Source: Planctomycetia bacterium (lineage in GTDB: Bacteria; Planctomycetota; Phycisphaerae; UBA1845; Fen-1342). From it: a DNA stretch of 64,000 bases. Both the position numbers and the translations under genes were made by a program. Below, in pieces: positions 33,701-43,751 of this stretch. Numbering within the stretch: the stretch's first letter is position 1; every line of letters starts with the position of its first letter. The DNA lies in assembly GCA_015709575.1 (NCBI GenBank), contig CP054190.1:1668616-1732615 (forward strand), read 5' to 3'. The notes beneath the pieces are model-generated. The model ran no database searches. It had not been told where the DNA came from and saw nothing but the letters and a program-made list of their open reading frames with translations.

Positions 33701-35276
33701 CGAGCACCTGGGTATTCGCGTGGATGAAACTTCCGCGAACCGCAGTGTCGGCACGTACGTGATTTATGTCGATAACTTCGTCAACATCGGAGCCAATGGC
33801 GGCGCCGACGTCGTGCTGACGGATTTCGAGTCCCAGGCCAACGGCGCCCGCGGAATCTTCGGACTGCCGAACTTCAGCGGCTCGACTTCGGCACTGCTCG
33901 AAAGCCCGGTGACGTTCCCCAACGTTCCGAACATCTCGCAGGTGACGACCGAGCAGAACAACACGCTCGGCGGATCGAAGTCCCAGAAGCTGAGCTTCTA
34001 CTACACGGGCACCGTTGCCGGCCGCTGGGTGCGTCTGACGACCTCCAGCGCTGGCACGGGCGTCACGATTCCGAACCCCATCGTGCGGTTCAGCAGTGGC
34101 GGGTCGAGCGCTCCGCACTTCCCGCTGGACATCGACATCCTGCTGCTGGTGGTAACGCCGCCGGCGGCGCCGGTCGTGTCCACGCCGATCGTCAACGGTG
34201 ACAATTCCGTGACGGTGACCGGCCTGAACCCGGCATCCACGCTGGTCGAGGTCTTCCGCAACGGCAGCCCGTTCGGCTCGATCAACCCCGGCGGTTTCGC
34301 ATCGATCGTGGTTCCGCTCTCCGGCACGGTGTCGAACGGCGACCTGATGACGGCCCGGCAGACCAGCGCGGCGGGCACCAGTGCCCTGTCCGAGCAGATC
34401 GAGGTCGGCCGCGGCAACGGTCCGCTGACGCTGTCGCTCGGCATCCGCGAGACGAATGACGCCGGTGCGCTCGGTACTCAGGGCGGTACCGTGGGCGAAC
34501 TCGAGTGGATCGGCGCCACGGGCACGCTCAGCGGTGCTCCGCAGGGCAAGCCGATTTCGCCGTCCAACTCGTGGGTGACGTTCACCTTCGACCCGGCGAC
34601 GGATCCGATCCTGTCCTTCGTCGGCAACGGCACGATCACCGCGACGCGCGGCGTGCTCGAGCACCTGGCGATCTCGGTGAACAGCACGTCGCCGAACCGC
34701 AGTTCGGGCCCGTACACGATGTACATCGACAACGTGATCAACGTCGAGGCCAACGCCGGCGTCGACTTCCTGATCTCCGATTTCGAGTCCTTCGGCATCG
34801 GCGTCGAGGCGCTCTGGCAGGAGCCGTCCAACTCCGGCTCGACCAGCGGCAACCTCGGCAACGCACCCAACAGCAGCTCGGTTCGGGACACCGAGGGCAA
34901 TCCGGGCAAGTCGGCCCGCCTGCAGTGGTTCTTCAAGGACACCACCGCCGGCCGCTGGATCCGGCAGACGACCTCGGGCGCGACGAACCTGTCGCGGCCG
35001 ATCATCGACCTGACGAAGCCGATTCAGATGGACGTTCTGCTCCCGGCCGACATCATCATCGGCGACATGAATTGTGACGGTGTCGTGAACAACTTCGACA
35101 TCGACCCGTTCGTGCTCGCGGTGGTCGACCTCGGAGCGTACGCCCTGGCGTTCCCGAACTGCCCGGGCGCCACGGTCGGTGACATCAACGGCGACACGCT
35201 GTTCAACAACTTCGACATCGACCCGTTCGTGAACTGCATCCTCTCGCTGCCCGCACCGGGCGAGGGTTGCCGGTAA
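30732..35276 (+). CDS. Very large modular secreted protein with a dockerin-like C-terminus
   Basis: A 1514-residue protein with signal peptide SALAAAAALLTPLAAWAQ. Two kinds of module alternate. Lectin-like beta-sandwiches carry a recurrent LGIRET core (GVCLGIRETGAIVPQL, VALGIRETEFPNAP, LSLGIRETNDAGAL) and the pair IDNVINVEANAG/DFESFG. Ig-like beta-modules recur at least four times, e.g. NGDNSVTVTGLNPASTLVEV and VFRNGSPFGSINPGG. The C-terminus is a two-EF-hand dockerin-like domain: GDMNCDGVVNNFDIDPFV and GDINGDTLFNNFDIDPFV. No catalytic motif is visible, so a structural or adhesive surface role is inferred. ATG 30732 has AGGAGG nine bases upstream and gives a proper signal peptide. A strong terminator follows. 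The antisense strand is open for long stretches, which I take as a composition effect. Confidence 0.88.
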   Translation: MTRSFTRSALAAAAALLTPLAAWAQFPSELVGFNGPPIDDPATSQEMFRSPRLSGTTSAYILANTSEAVVDNQASYRASGFQTEGAAAEFIFFKWVNVADDSAWVRVTTLNTASRPNPALHTQGKVRMKITNTGDFFNGALGVCLGIRETGAIVPQLKDGGVAGDVEWVGVSTTPNGIIAGANGIVNSTAAGDDVQVYPLSTDVSALPTGTAVILPGANNIIDTVPGGDDQLRAGYTIGSNGERTPIPVVTLPVSPVPVELEWDLATGTVTVDGSPILAGYAGLVGDGVLSAPNNRGTLEHIAFTKVSGDSGTLMQVWIDELQFEAPVQDPVSSPRVVGPIINGDTSVTVTDIQFQADLVELLRNNVVVDSETVSTTDPVVFDLSGIGGAAVTGETFAARQRVLSVTSATSTAQTVLATAPPFTFSVLLDEGGSGSCTFAAPGWEWIGVTSVTQGTFWVPQGANFALEDNKTWQTIDVPLDDPTLIKAGLGGNGSLLPSPTGNYTMDSWWFTIRSGAGVGPWDVLIDRVEAIDVNGDVMRVALAMEDGTNRLPSARGQSPEQTTPTGPDPITTAITTSGSFDGNAAHRLTWTYDNTNPDRSLGMLQRVGAACATSTLIDDDVKKIRFRLHVRTRDDAPVVPLPVVNAPVVGNQTMISVTHEADATALQLYVNGAAVGGPITPTGSQTDIAVSLVTGDDVTVTQTTPAGTSEPAYPRAAWLPVAPTVFSPIPANSISVTVNGCLTNAFATASTIRVYEQGNPTPIGSAAGGTASVVVTVPALPNLTIIYATQEVNGEESLPSALVQVGAPPTAPVVNPPLQAGDQSVRLTSVSTVATLVTIYADGNPIGSINPAGQTALNVPVAPPLAALQNITATASNISGESAPSTAKQVGRGNGDIRVALGIRETEFPNAPTFPGIPTPADIGANGGGSSAGIEWVNSTTGGSPTGLLVVPNAGWQTMRFDPGVDPIRGFAGGTANSILTTTTGYGVIEHLGIRVDETSANRSVGTYVIYVDNFVNIGANGGADVVLTDFESQANGARGIFGLPNFSGSTSALLESPVTFPNVPNISQVTTEQNNTLGGSKSQKLSFYYTGTVAGRWVRLTTSSAGTGVTIPNPIVRFSSGGSSAPHFPLDIDILLLVVTPPAAPVVSTPIVNGDNSVTVTGLNPASTLVEVFRNGSPFGSINPGGFASIVVPLSGTVSNGDLMTARQTSAAGTSALSEQIEVGRGNGPLTLSLGIRETNDAGALGTQGGTVGELEWIGATGTLSGAPQGKPISPSNSWVTFTFDPATDPILSFVGNGTITATRGVLEHLAISVNSTSPNRSSGPYTMYIDNVINVEANAGVDFLISDFESFGIGVEALWQEPSNSGSTSGNLGNAPNSSSVRDTEGNPGKSARLQWFFKDTTAGRWIRQTTSGATNLSRPIIDLTKPIQMDVLLPADIIIGDMNCDGVVNNFDIDPFVLAVVDLGAYALAFPNCPGATVGDINGDTLFNNFDIDPFVNCILSLPAPGEGCR

Positions 35277-35349
35277 TCGCGGTTGATGGTTAAGCATCGG
35301 TCCGTCGCGGACGCCGCGGCGGGTTCGATGGTGTGAAACGTGATCAGCA

Positions 35350-35395
35350 CGGCGGCCGGTCGGCGGGATTCCCGTCGGCCGGCCGCCGACGTTTT
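35350..35395 (+). terminator. Strong intrinsic terminator
   Basis: An 18-bp stem (35350-35367 with 35371-35388; two G-U wobbles) closes on a three-base ATT loop and is followed by T4 (35392-35395). It lies 73 bp after the stop of the 1514-residue protein gene. Confidence 0.75.
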
Positions 35396-35541
35396 GTGCG
35401 AAGCGCACCCGTCGCGTGCTGCTCATCCCGCGTACAATGCTCGCGGCTGTTTGGCGTGGTGGTTCCCTGTCGCACCCGCGAAGAGCGCTTCGCCGCGACG
35501 GGAGACATGGAGCACCGCCGTCGGCCGCAAGGATGCGCTGC

Positions 35542-37014
35542 GTGAAGATTGCCCTTGTGAATCCGATCAGCCGCCGCACGCAGGGATATCACACCGTCGG
35601 CAGCTACATCCCTCAACTCGGCTTGCAGGTGTTGGCGGAACTGGTGCCGCCGCCGCACACCGTGGACATCATCGACGAAGTGTTCGGAACCGAGGCGACC
35701 GACCGGCTGATTACCGGGGGCGGATATGACCTCGTCGGCGTCACGGCGTACACCAGTGGCGCCACGCGTGCATACGAAATCGCCGCTGGCTGCCGGGCGC
35801 GCGGCATTCGCACGATCATGGGCGGCCCACACGCGTCCGCCGTCCCGGATGAAGCCGGGCTGCACTTCGATTCCGTCGCGATCGGCGAGTGCGACACCGC
35901 CTGGCCGCGGATCGTGGAGGATGCGGCCGCCGGGCGATTGCAGCCGCGCTATCACGGCGAGTTGTCGGATCTCGAGACGATGTCTCTCGGTCGGGCGCGG
36001 CAGGATCTCCAGCCCATCAACGGGCGCTACTCCGTGTCGGCGATTCAGACGTCGCGCGGCTGCCCGGTGGGTTGCGAGTACTGCTCCGTGACGCAGTTCA
36101 ACGGCGCGCCGATCCGTCGCCGCCGGATTGAGGACATCCTGACGGAGTGGAACCAGACGCCCAAGCCGTTCTGCTTTGTGGTCGATGACAATTTCTTCGG
36201 CGTCGGCCCGCGGCATGCGGAGTGGGCCAAAGAGCTGCTGCGCGCGATCATCAAACACGGCCGCAAGCGGCTCTGGTTCAGCCAGACCACGATCAACATG
36301 GGCGACGATCCGGAGGGACTGCGGCTGGCGTATCGCGCCGGCTGCCGCGGGATGTTGATCGGATTCGAGACATTCAACGCGGCCAACCTGCGCGAGTATC
36401 ACAAGGGCATCAATCGCAACAACCTGGCCCGCTACCAGACGCTGGTGAACGGTTTTCACCGGGCCGGCATTGCGGTGTTTGGCGGGTTCATTGTTGGCGC
36501 TGAGGAGGACACGCCGGAGACCGTCGCCGAGACGGCGCTGGCGGCCGTCAAGCTGGGCGTGGACATCATCCAGGTCACGAACCTCACCCCGCTGCCGGGC
36601 ACGAAGATGTACGACCGCTACAAGGCGGAGGGGCGACTGCTGGCCACGGACTACCCGGCCGACTGGGAGCGCTACACCTTCACCGAGACGGTGTACAACC
36701 CGCGAAAGATGACCGCCCGCGAGCTGGACGAGGCGATCTACGAGCTTCGATACGCGGCGGCCAAGCGAAACTGGGTGTGGAAGCGGGCGATTCGGTCGCT
36801 TCTCCGCACGCGCTCCCTGACCACGTCGCTGTTCGTTCAGGGCATGAACGCCGGGTGGAAGCGCATGGCGCGGGTTCAGGCGCCGAAGGACGCGGAGCGA
36901 TTCGGATTCTCGCCGCGGCAATCTCCGCGCCTGTCCAAGATCGATGACGCCTTCCGGATGCACCTGGACGTGGGGCTGACGACGCAGGCGGCCCAACCAG
37001 CCGCCACGACCTGA
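35542..37014 (+). CDS. B12-binding-domain radical SAM protein
   Basis: A 490-residue protein. An N-terminal cobalamin-binding-like Rossmann domain (~1-145: IALVNPISRRTQGYHT, GVTAYTSGATRAYE, IMGGPHASAVPDEA) precedes a radical SAM barrel with the 4Fe-4S motif C174-PVG-C178-EY-C181, then FVVDDNFFG and GFIVGAEEDTPETVAET. The C-terminal ~130 residues (KMYDRYKAEGRLLATDYP, ELDEAIYELRYAAAKRN) match the DUF4070-type tail found in such proteins. The family includes methyltransferases and ring-forming enzymes of hopanoid, pigment and antibiotic pathways; the substrate here cannot be inferred because neighbours are unrelated. GTG 35542 has AAGGA eight bases upstream; ATG 35533 is too close to that site. 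Confidence 0.88.
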   Translation: MKIALVNPISRRTQGYHTVGSYIPQLGLQVLAELVPPPHTVDIIDEVFGTEATDRLITGGGYDLVGVTAYTSGATRAYEIAAGCRARGIRTIMGGPHASAVPDEAGLHFDSVAIGECDTAWPRIVEDAAAGRLQPRYHGELSDLETMSLGRARQDLQPINGRYSVSAIQTSRGCPVGCEYCSVTQFNGAPIRRRRIEDILTEWNQTPKPFCFVVDDNFFGVGPRHAEWAKELLRAIIKHGRKRLWFSQTTINMGDDPEGLRLAYRAGCRGMLIGFETFNAANLREYHKGINRNNLARYQTLVNGFHRAGIAVFGGFIVGAEEDTPETVAETALAAVKLGVDIIQVTNLTPLPGTKMYDRYKAEGRLLATDYPADWERYTFTETVYNPRKMTARELDEAIYELRYAAAKRNWVWKRAIRSLLRTRSLTTSLFVQGMNAGWKRMARVQAPKDAERFGFSPRQSPRLSKIDDAFRMHLDVGLTTQAAQPAATT

Positions 37015-37054
37015 CGGCTTGTCCGGCGCGGCTCACATCCGCTGACGGGGCTGG

Positions 37055-39400
37055 TCATTTGTCGCGCGGAGCGCGCGGCTTGCGCGGCACTGCCAGCGGC
37101 GTGAGTGTTGTCCGTTCCACGATCAGCGATTTCTCCCCCGATCCCGCGAACTTCACGATTGCGCGGGTCTCATTTCCGACCGCCTCCAGTCGAACGAGCG
37201 CACCGACGCCGAAGCGCGGGTGCTCCAGCAGCGTGCCGGGTTTCCAATCGGTGCAGGATCGTCCTTCGTCAGAGGCGCGCTCGCGGTCGGTCGCCGATGC
37301 CTTGATCTGACCGATCGGCCGGCTGCGCCGCGCGACCAGCCGCGATGGCGCGTCGGCATGCTCCGCGTCCGCCACCACGCGCCACCCGCCGGACTGTCCG
37401 CCTGCCTCGGCGTCCCGCTGGATGCGGCGATCGGAGGAATCTTCATCGGCGCCTGCATCACCGGACCCGGCGTACTCTGAGGCTACAACCGCCGCGGAGC
37501 CGATCTCCCGTAGAAAATCAGAGGGAGACTGCACCTGCGTGACGCCGCGGAAGAGCCGCATGCGCGCGTGCGAGAGCACCAGGTGCTGCATCGCGCGGGT
37601 CATGCCGACGAAGCAGAGCCGACGTTCCTCCTCCACGGCGTCCCCGCCTTCGGAGACGGACCGCTGATGCGGCAGCAGCCCGTGCTCCACGCCGATCAGG
37701 AACACCCACGGAAATTCCAGCCCCTTGGCGGCGTGGAGCGTCAGCAGTTGCACCGCGCCCGCGTCGGGGTCAATCGTATCCTGGTCGCCGATCAGGCTGG
37801 TGCGCTGCAGAAAGTCCACCAGCCCGGCCTCGGGATTTTCCTCGGCGAAGCGCGCCGCGGCGGATACCAGTTCGGCCACGTTCGCGGCGCGATCCTCGTC
37901 GGCCGCGTCCTCGTCGCTCTCCTCCTTGAGAGATCGCGCCAGCCCGGAGTGCTCGATCACGCGATCCACCAGCGCCGCCAGCGGGATGGCCGTCTCGCGG
38001 GCCAGGTCGTCCATCACCCGGACGAAAGGCGCGAGCTTGGACGCCAGCGGGCGCAATTCCTCGAACTCCGACGCCCGCCGGCACGCTTCCAGCAGGCTCA
38101 AGCGCAGCACCGGCGCCAGTCGCGTCAGGCGATCAACCGTGGTCTTGCCGATTCCGCGGGTCGGCGTGTTGATGATGCGGAGCAGGGCGGCGTCGTCGGC
38201 CGGGTTGACCAGCAGGCGCAGGTACGCCACGGCGTCCTTGATTTCCTTGCGGCCGTAGAAGGCGACGCCGCGGGCAATGCGGTAGGGCGCTCCGCGATTG
38301 CGGAGCGCTTCTTCGAGTGTCCGGGAGAGCGCGTTGACGCGGTAGATGATCGCGAAATCGCTCCAGCGCCGCCCCTGCGCCGCCTCGCGCATGATCGTGG
38401 CCGCAATGCGCTCCGCCTCGGTGAAGCCCGTGTCGAATCGCCACACATTGACCGGTTCGCCGCGCGCGTTCTCCGTCCAGAGCGTCTTATGCTTGCGGGC
38501 GCGGTTGCGCTGAATCAGCGTATCGGCGGCAGCGAGGATGGCTCCGGTCGAGCGGTAATTCTGCTCCAGCCGGATCACGCGGGCCGTGGGGAAATCCGCC
38601 TCGAAATCGAGGATGTTCCGCAGGTCCGCACCGCGCCATCCGTAAATGCTCTGGTCGGGATCGCCCGTGACGCACAGATTCCCGTGCTGCTGCGAAAGCT
38701 GACGCGCCAGGACGTACTGAACGTGGTTCGTGTCCTGGTACTCATCGACCAGCACGAACCGGAATCGATCGTTCAGTTGGTCGGCAACGCTTCGATGATC
38801 GCGCAGCAGTTGGGCCGGGCGGAGCAGCAGGTCATCGAAGTCGAGCGCATTGGCGCGACGCAGCAGTTTTTCATAAGCGGCATAGACCCGCGCCTGCGTG
38901 CGCGCGGGACCGTCGTGCGCCTGCGCCGCGAACCCGGCCGCATCCAGCAGCCGGTTCTTGGCTGCGCTGATTTTCGACAGCATCACATTCGGCGGCCACG
39001 ACGCTTCGTTGAGACCACACTCCGCCAGCGCGTCCTTCACCAGCTTGAGTTGATCCGCTTCATCGTAGATGGAGAAGCCGGGCTGCACGTGGACGAGCGG
39101 GCCGAATTCGCCGAGCAGCCGCGCCCCGAGCGCGTGGAAGGTGTGCACCCAGGCGCCGCGCGGCACTCCCAGTTCGCCGACGCGCCGCCGCAGCTCATCC
39201 GCGGCCTTGTTCGTGAACGTGATCGCCAAAATGTTCCGCGGCGCGACCCCGCTGTGAACCAGGTGCGCCAGCCGGCGCGTGACGACGCGGGTCTTGCCGC
39301 TGCCCGGCCCGGCCACGATCAGCAGCGGCCCCTCGACGTGCGTGACAGCCTCGCGCTGCGGCGGGTTGAGTCCGCTGAGAATCTCTTCAAGCCGAAGCAT
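37055..39400 (-). CDS. pcrA: UvrD/PcrA-family DNA helicase
   Basis: A 781-residue superfamily 1 helicase that unwinds DNA 3' to 5' with ATP, acting in repair and replication restart. Motifs in order: LNPPQREAVTHVEGPL (Q motif), VAGPGSGKTRVVTRRL (Walker A), ILAITFTNKAADELRRRV, FRFVLVDEYQDTNHVQYVL (DEYQD, motif II), GDPDQSIYGWRGAD, VIRLEQNYRSTGAIL, VQLLTLHAAKGLEFPWVFL and EEERRLCFVGMTRAM. The length and a C-terminal PcrA-like beta domain (PGTLLEHPRFGVGAL) after a variable linker favour PcrA over Rep. ATG 39400. It converges with the radical SAM gene and lies 109 bp downstream of lepA on the same strand. Confidence 0.95.
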   Translation of the reverse strand: MLRLEEILSGLNPPQREAVTHVEGPLLIVAGPGSGKTRVVTRRLAHLVHSGVAPRNILAITFTNKAADELRRRVGELGVPRGAWVHTFHALGARLLGEFGPLVHVQPGFSIYDEADQLKLVKDALAECGLNEASWPPNVMLSKISAAKNRLLDAAGFAAQAHDGPARTQARVYAAYEKLLRRANALDFDDLLLRPAQLLRDHRSVADQLNDRFRFVLVDEYQDTNHVQYVLARQLSQQHGNLCVTGDPDQSIYGWRGADLRNILDFEADFPTARVIRLEQNYRSTGAILAAADTLIQRNRARKHKTLWTENARGEPVNVWRFDTGFTEAERIAATIMREAAQGRRWSDFAIIYRVNALSRTLEEALRNRGAPYRIARGVAFYGRKEIKDAVAYLRLLVNPADDAALLRIINTPTRGIGKTTVDRLTRLAPVLRLSLLEACRRASEFEELRPLASKLAPFVRVMDDLARETAIPLAALVDRVIEHSGLARSLKEESDEDAADEDRAANVAELVSAAARFAEENPEAGLVDFLQRTSLIGDQDTIDPDAGAVQLLTLHAAKGLEFPWVFLIGVEHGLLPHQRSVSEGGDAVEEERRLCFVGMTRAMQHLVLSHARMRLFRGVTQVQSPSDFLREIGSAAVVASEYAGSGDAGADEDSSDRRIQRDAEAGGQSGGWRVVADAEHADAPSRLVARRSRPIGQIKASATDRERASDEGRSCTDWKPGTLLEHPRFGVGALVRLEAVGNETRAIVKFAGSGEKSLIVERTTLTPLAVPRKPRAPRDK

Positions 39401-39509
39401 GGGTCACCGATGCGATGGCTGCGCGGGCGGGGATACGCAGCGGGCTGGAGCAAGCGTCGCCGGCCGGCACGGGCGTTTGCGGACGCCGGCGGGCGGCCGC
39501 GCGCACCGG

Positions 39510-41306
<1,797 letters not shown>

Positions 41307-41392
41307 CCGATTCCCTGGGCCGAAAAATACCCCATGCGGGGGCGAGACCGGCGGCGCAGAGCGGGCGCCGGCCCGCGTACCGCAGCCCCGCA

Positions 41393-41398
41393 ATTGTA
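41393..41398 (-). promoter_or_regulatory. Candidate -10 of the lepA promoter
   Basis: TACAAT on the minus strand (five of six consensus bases) lies ~87 bp before the lepA ATG. No convincing -35 is found at 16-18 bp. Confidence 0.35.
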
Positions 41399-41486
41399 AC
41401 CGCGACCCCCCGGCGAATGCTGGCGCACCGGGCGCAGTCGGCGCCGATTTGCATGGCCGGAGCGGGGCCTGCGCGGGTGAGGCGGT

Positions 41487-41516
41487 TTGCAAATTCCGCC
41501 CGGAACTGGCTAGACT
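41487..41516 (+). promoter_or_regulatory. Candidate promoter of the lipoprotein/histidine kinase pair
   Basis: TTGCAA (41487-41492) and TAGACT (41511-41516) are separated by 18 bp. They lie 112 bp before the ATG at 41629. Confidence 0.45.
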
Positions 41517-41628
41517 GGTGTTCGGGGTCCGAGGTCCAGCGCCCGACGGACGGCCCGCGTAGGCCCGTCAGTCGGACGCGACGCAGGGGTGCGACCGCGG
41601 GTCGCGCATCCGAGCGGTTCATTCCTCC

Positions 41629-42609
41629 ATGCCGAGTCGCTCCCTTTCGGACGGTCTTTCGCAGCGTTGCGCCGCCACGGCCGCGCGGGCGGGCCTCACG
41701 CGGCCAGTCCACGTGCTGCTCGCGACCGCGCTGGGCCTGGCCTCCGTTCTGCTTGGCGCCTGCAGCGAGAATCCGCCGGCCTGGCCGTTTGCGCCGTCCC
41801 ACCCGCCGCCGTCGGCACAGCCGGAAGCGCCGCCCGCTGCCGCGGAGGCCAGCGCCGCGTTCGGTCCGCGTGCGTCCGAGGCGCCGGCCACCGCCGCGAC
41901 GATCCGCCCGGTGCTGCCGGTGGCCGAGATTTATCTGCGGATTCTGCTCGTGCAGGTGCCCGCGACTGAGAGCGCGTCTGCCGCCAAGGTCTGGAACCAT
42001 CTGCGCGAGGACGTGCTCGACGCCGCCACGACGCAGCGCCTGCGGCGCAACGGCATTCGCATCGGTGTCGGGAGAGTGGAGTGGTGGGAGCCGGTGCAGG
42101 TGGCGCTGAACGCTGTGGAGGGCGCCCGTTCCAGCCCGTGGGATCCGGTGCGCATTCCACCCGCCTACCTGCTGGGCCTGGAAATGGACACCGCGCCGCG
42201 CGAGCAGACCGTGTTCAGCGTCGAGGCCGACGGCATCCTCAGCGGCGGCACGTTCGCCCAGAGCCGCAACGTCCTGCAGCTCATGTGCCTGCTGGACCCG
42301 CGCGAGCGGCAGCGCGTTCACCTGCACGTCGTGCCCGAGGTGCGCCAGCAGATCGAGGAGATGCAATGGGTGCAGACCGAGCGCGGCATGATGGAGGTGC
42401 CGCGCTATCGCGGACAGCGCTTTCCCGCGGCCGGATTGAGTGTGCCGCTGAACGACGGGGAGTTCGTGGTGCTGGCGCCCAGCGAGCAGTCGCGCCTGTA
42501 CGGGCTGATTGGCCGCATCATGCTCTCGGAAGAGATCCAGGCACGGCGCTATGATTCGTATGTGTTCTTGAAGCCGGAAGTGAGCTATGCCGCCGACCAC
42601 CGAGAATAG
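41629..42609 (+). CDS. Lipoprotein of unknown function overlapping a histidine kinase gene
   Basis: A 326-residue protein. An N-terminal hydrophobic stretch (VHVLLATALGLASVLLGAC) ends in lipobox LLGAC. A Pro/Ala-rich linker of ~45 residues follows, then a folded region of ~230 residues (YLRILLVQVPATESASAAKV, HLREDVLDAATTQRLRRNGI, FSVEADGILSGGTFAQSRNV) with no motif I recognise. It is probably anchored to a membrane and exposed outside the cytoplasm. Its last 23 bp overlap the start of the PAS histidine kinase gene, so it might sense or modulate an envelope signal for that kinase; this is inference from position only. Similar lipoproteins may be lineage-restricted. Confidence 0.65.
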   Translation: MPSRSLSDGLSQRCAATAARAGLTRPVHVLLATALGLASVLLGACSENPPAWPFAPSHPPPSAQPEAPPAAAEASAAFGPRASEAPATAATIRPVLPVAEIYLRILLVQVPATESASAAKVWNHLREDVLDAATTQRLRRNGIRIGVGRVEWWEPVQVALNAVEGARSSPWDPVRIPPAYLLGLEMDTAPREQTVFSVEADGILSGGTFAQSRNVLQLMCLLDPRERQRVHLHVVPEVRQQIEEMQWVQTERGMMEVPRYRGQRFPAAGLSVPLNDGEFVVLAPSEQSRLYGLIGRIMLSEEIQARRYDSYVFLKPEVSYAADHRE

Positions 42610-43684
42610 CACGGCTCCGCGACTGGACGGCGACGTTCTGGAGAGTCTTTTCCAGAGCGCCGGCCTGGCGATTCTCGCATGCGATGCGCAGGCGCGGATC
42701 GTGTCGTGGAATGCCGCGGCCACGCGCCTGTTCGGAGAGTCCGGCGCGCTGGTCGTGGGGGCGGACGTGGCCAGCCTGATCCCGGAAGAGGATCGCGAGT
42801 CCTTTCGCGAGCGCGCCCAGCGCTGCATGACCGCCGCCGAGCCGTTTGAGATCAAGGTGCGGCTGGGCGGCACAGACGATGATCCGATCTGGTTCGCGGT
42901 GTACGTGACCGCGATGATCGACGCAGACGAGGTCTTTCGCGGGATGGGTGTCTGGTTCCGCGACATCACGCTCCGCGTGCGGCTGGAGCGGGAGGCCAAG
43001 CGGCACGAGCGGCTCGGCTCGCTCGGGGCGCTCTCCGGCGCGGTCGCCCATCATTTCAACAATCTGCTGTGCAGCATCGCCACCAGCATCGAGTACACCA
43101 CGAACCTGTCGACGGTTGCCGCGATGCGCCGCGCGCTGGCCCGCGCCGGCGACGCCGTCTCGCGCGGAGCGGCGCTGACGCAGCAACTGCTGGCGTTTGC
43201 CCAGGGTGATCATCGCAGCTTCGACCTGGCGGATTTCACGGAAACGGTGCTCTATTTCTTTGACGAGGAAGAGCCTCCGCTGGCTGCTCGCAACATCCGG
43301 CTGCTGGTCGACTGGGAGCGCGTTCCGGTGACGCCGATCGTGCGCGAGCACCTGATGATCGTGTTGCGCAACCTTGTCGACAATGCGGCAGAGGCGATGC
43401 GCGGCGGCGGTACGCTCACCGTGATGATCGTCCGCCGGGATGACAAGCACCTGGGGCTCTCCATCGGCGACACCGGCGGCGGAATCCCCAAAGAGGACAT
43501 GGATCACCTCTTCGAACCGTTTCGCTCAACCAAGGCCCAGTTGGGTTGCGGTGAGTCGGGGAAGTCGGGCCTGGGACTGGCAGTCGTGCACGGACTGATC
43601 GGCGAAATGGGGGGGACGATCACCGCGCACAACATTCCCGGTCGCGGCGCACGCTTCGACATCGTGGTGCCGCTCCGCCGCTGA
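42587..43684 (+). CDS. PAS-domain histidine kinase (NtrB-like), probably cytoplasmic
   Basis: A 365-residue protein without a membrane segment. The PAS domain (~15-140) reads LFQSAGLAILACDAQARIVS, with WNAAATRLFG and the PAC-like GVWFRDITLRVRLEREAKR. The HisKA-type dimerisation helix (~145-210) has the phospho-acceptor His in LSGAVAHHFNNLLCSI, a variant of the usual H-D/E-F-N-N-L. The HATPase domain (~250-365) has the N box VLRNLVDNAAEAM, G1 IGDTGGGIPKEDM, F box DHLFEPFRSTKA and G2 GKSGLGLAVVHGL. It should autophosphorylate on His and pass phosphate to a response regulator; no regulator is adjacent, so it is an orphan here. It overlaps the lipoprotein gene and converges with the anti-sigma factor gene. 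Confidence 0.9.
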   Translation: MPPTTENSTAPRLDGDVLESLFQSAGLAILACDAQARIVSWNAAATRLFGESGALVVGADVASLIPEEDRESFRERAQRCMTAAEPFEIKVRLGGTDDDPIWFAVYVTAMIDADEVFRGMGVWFRDITLRVRLEREAKRHERLGSLGALSGAVAHHFNNLLCSIATSIEYTTNLSTVAAMRRALARAGDAVSRGAALTQQLLAFAQGDHRSFDLADFTETVLYFFDEEEPPLAARNIRLLVDWERVPVTPIVREHLMIVLRNLVDNAAEAMRGGGTLTVMIVRRDDKHLGLSIGDTGGGIPKEDMDHLFEPFRSTKAQLGCGESGKSGLGLAVVHGLIGEMGGTITAHNIPGRGARFDIVVPLRR

Positions 43685-43751
43685 TCGCCCACAGCCCGCG
43701 GACGAATGTCTGCGCGTTCCCTCTTCGGCCTCCCTCGCTCCACCCCGCTGC

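Larger units (their letters stand above)
41307..41628. other. Divergent regulatory gap upstream of lepA
   Basis: A 322-bp stretch between lepA and the divergent lipoprotein gene. It holds one candidate promoter for each side, listed separately; nothing else is recognisable. Confidence 0.5.

Noticed and set aside
32805..35579. A 924-codon open frame antisense to the large modular protein gene
   Set aside because: Arg/Asp/His-rich shadow translation with no motif or signal. The sense strand encodes a protein with signal peptide, repeats and EF-hand tail. High third-position GC produces such openings.
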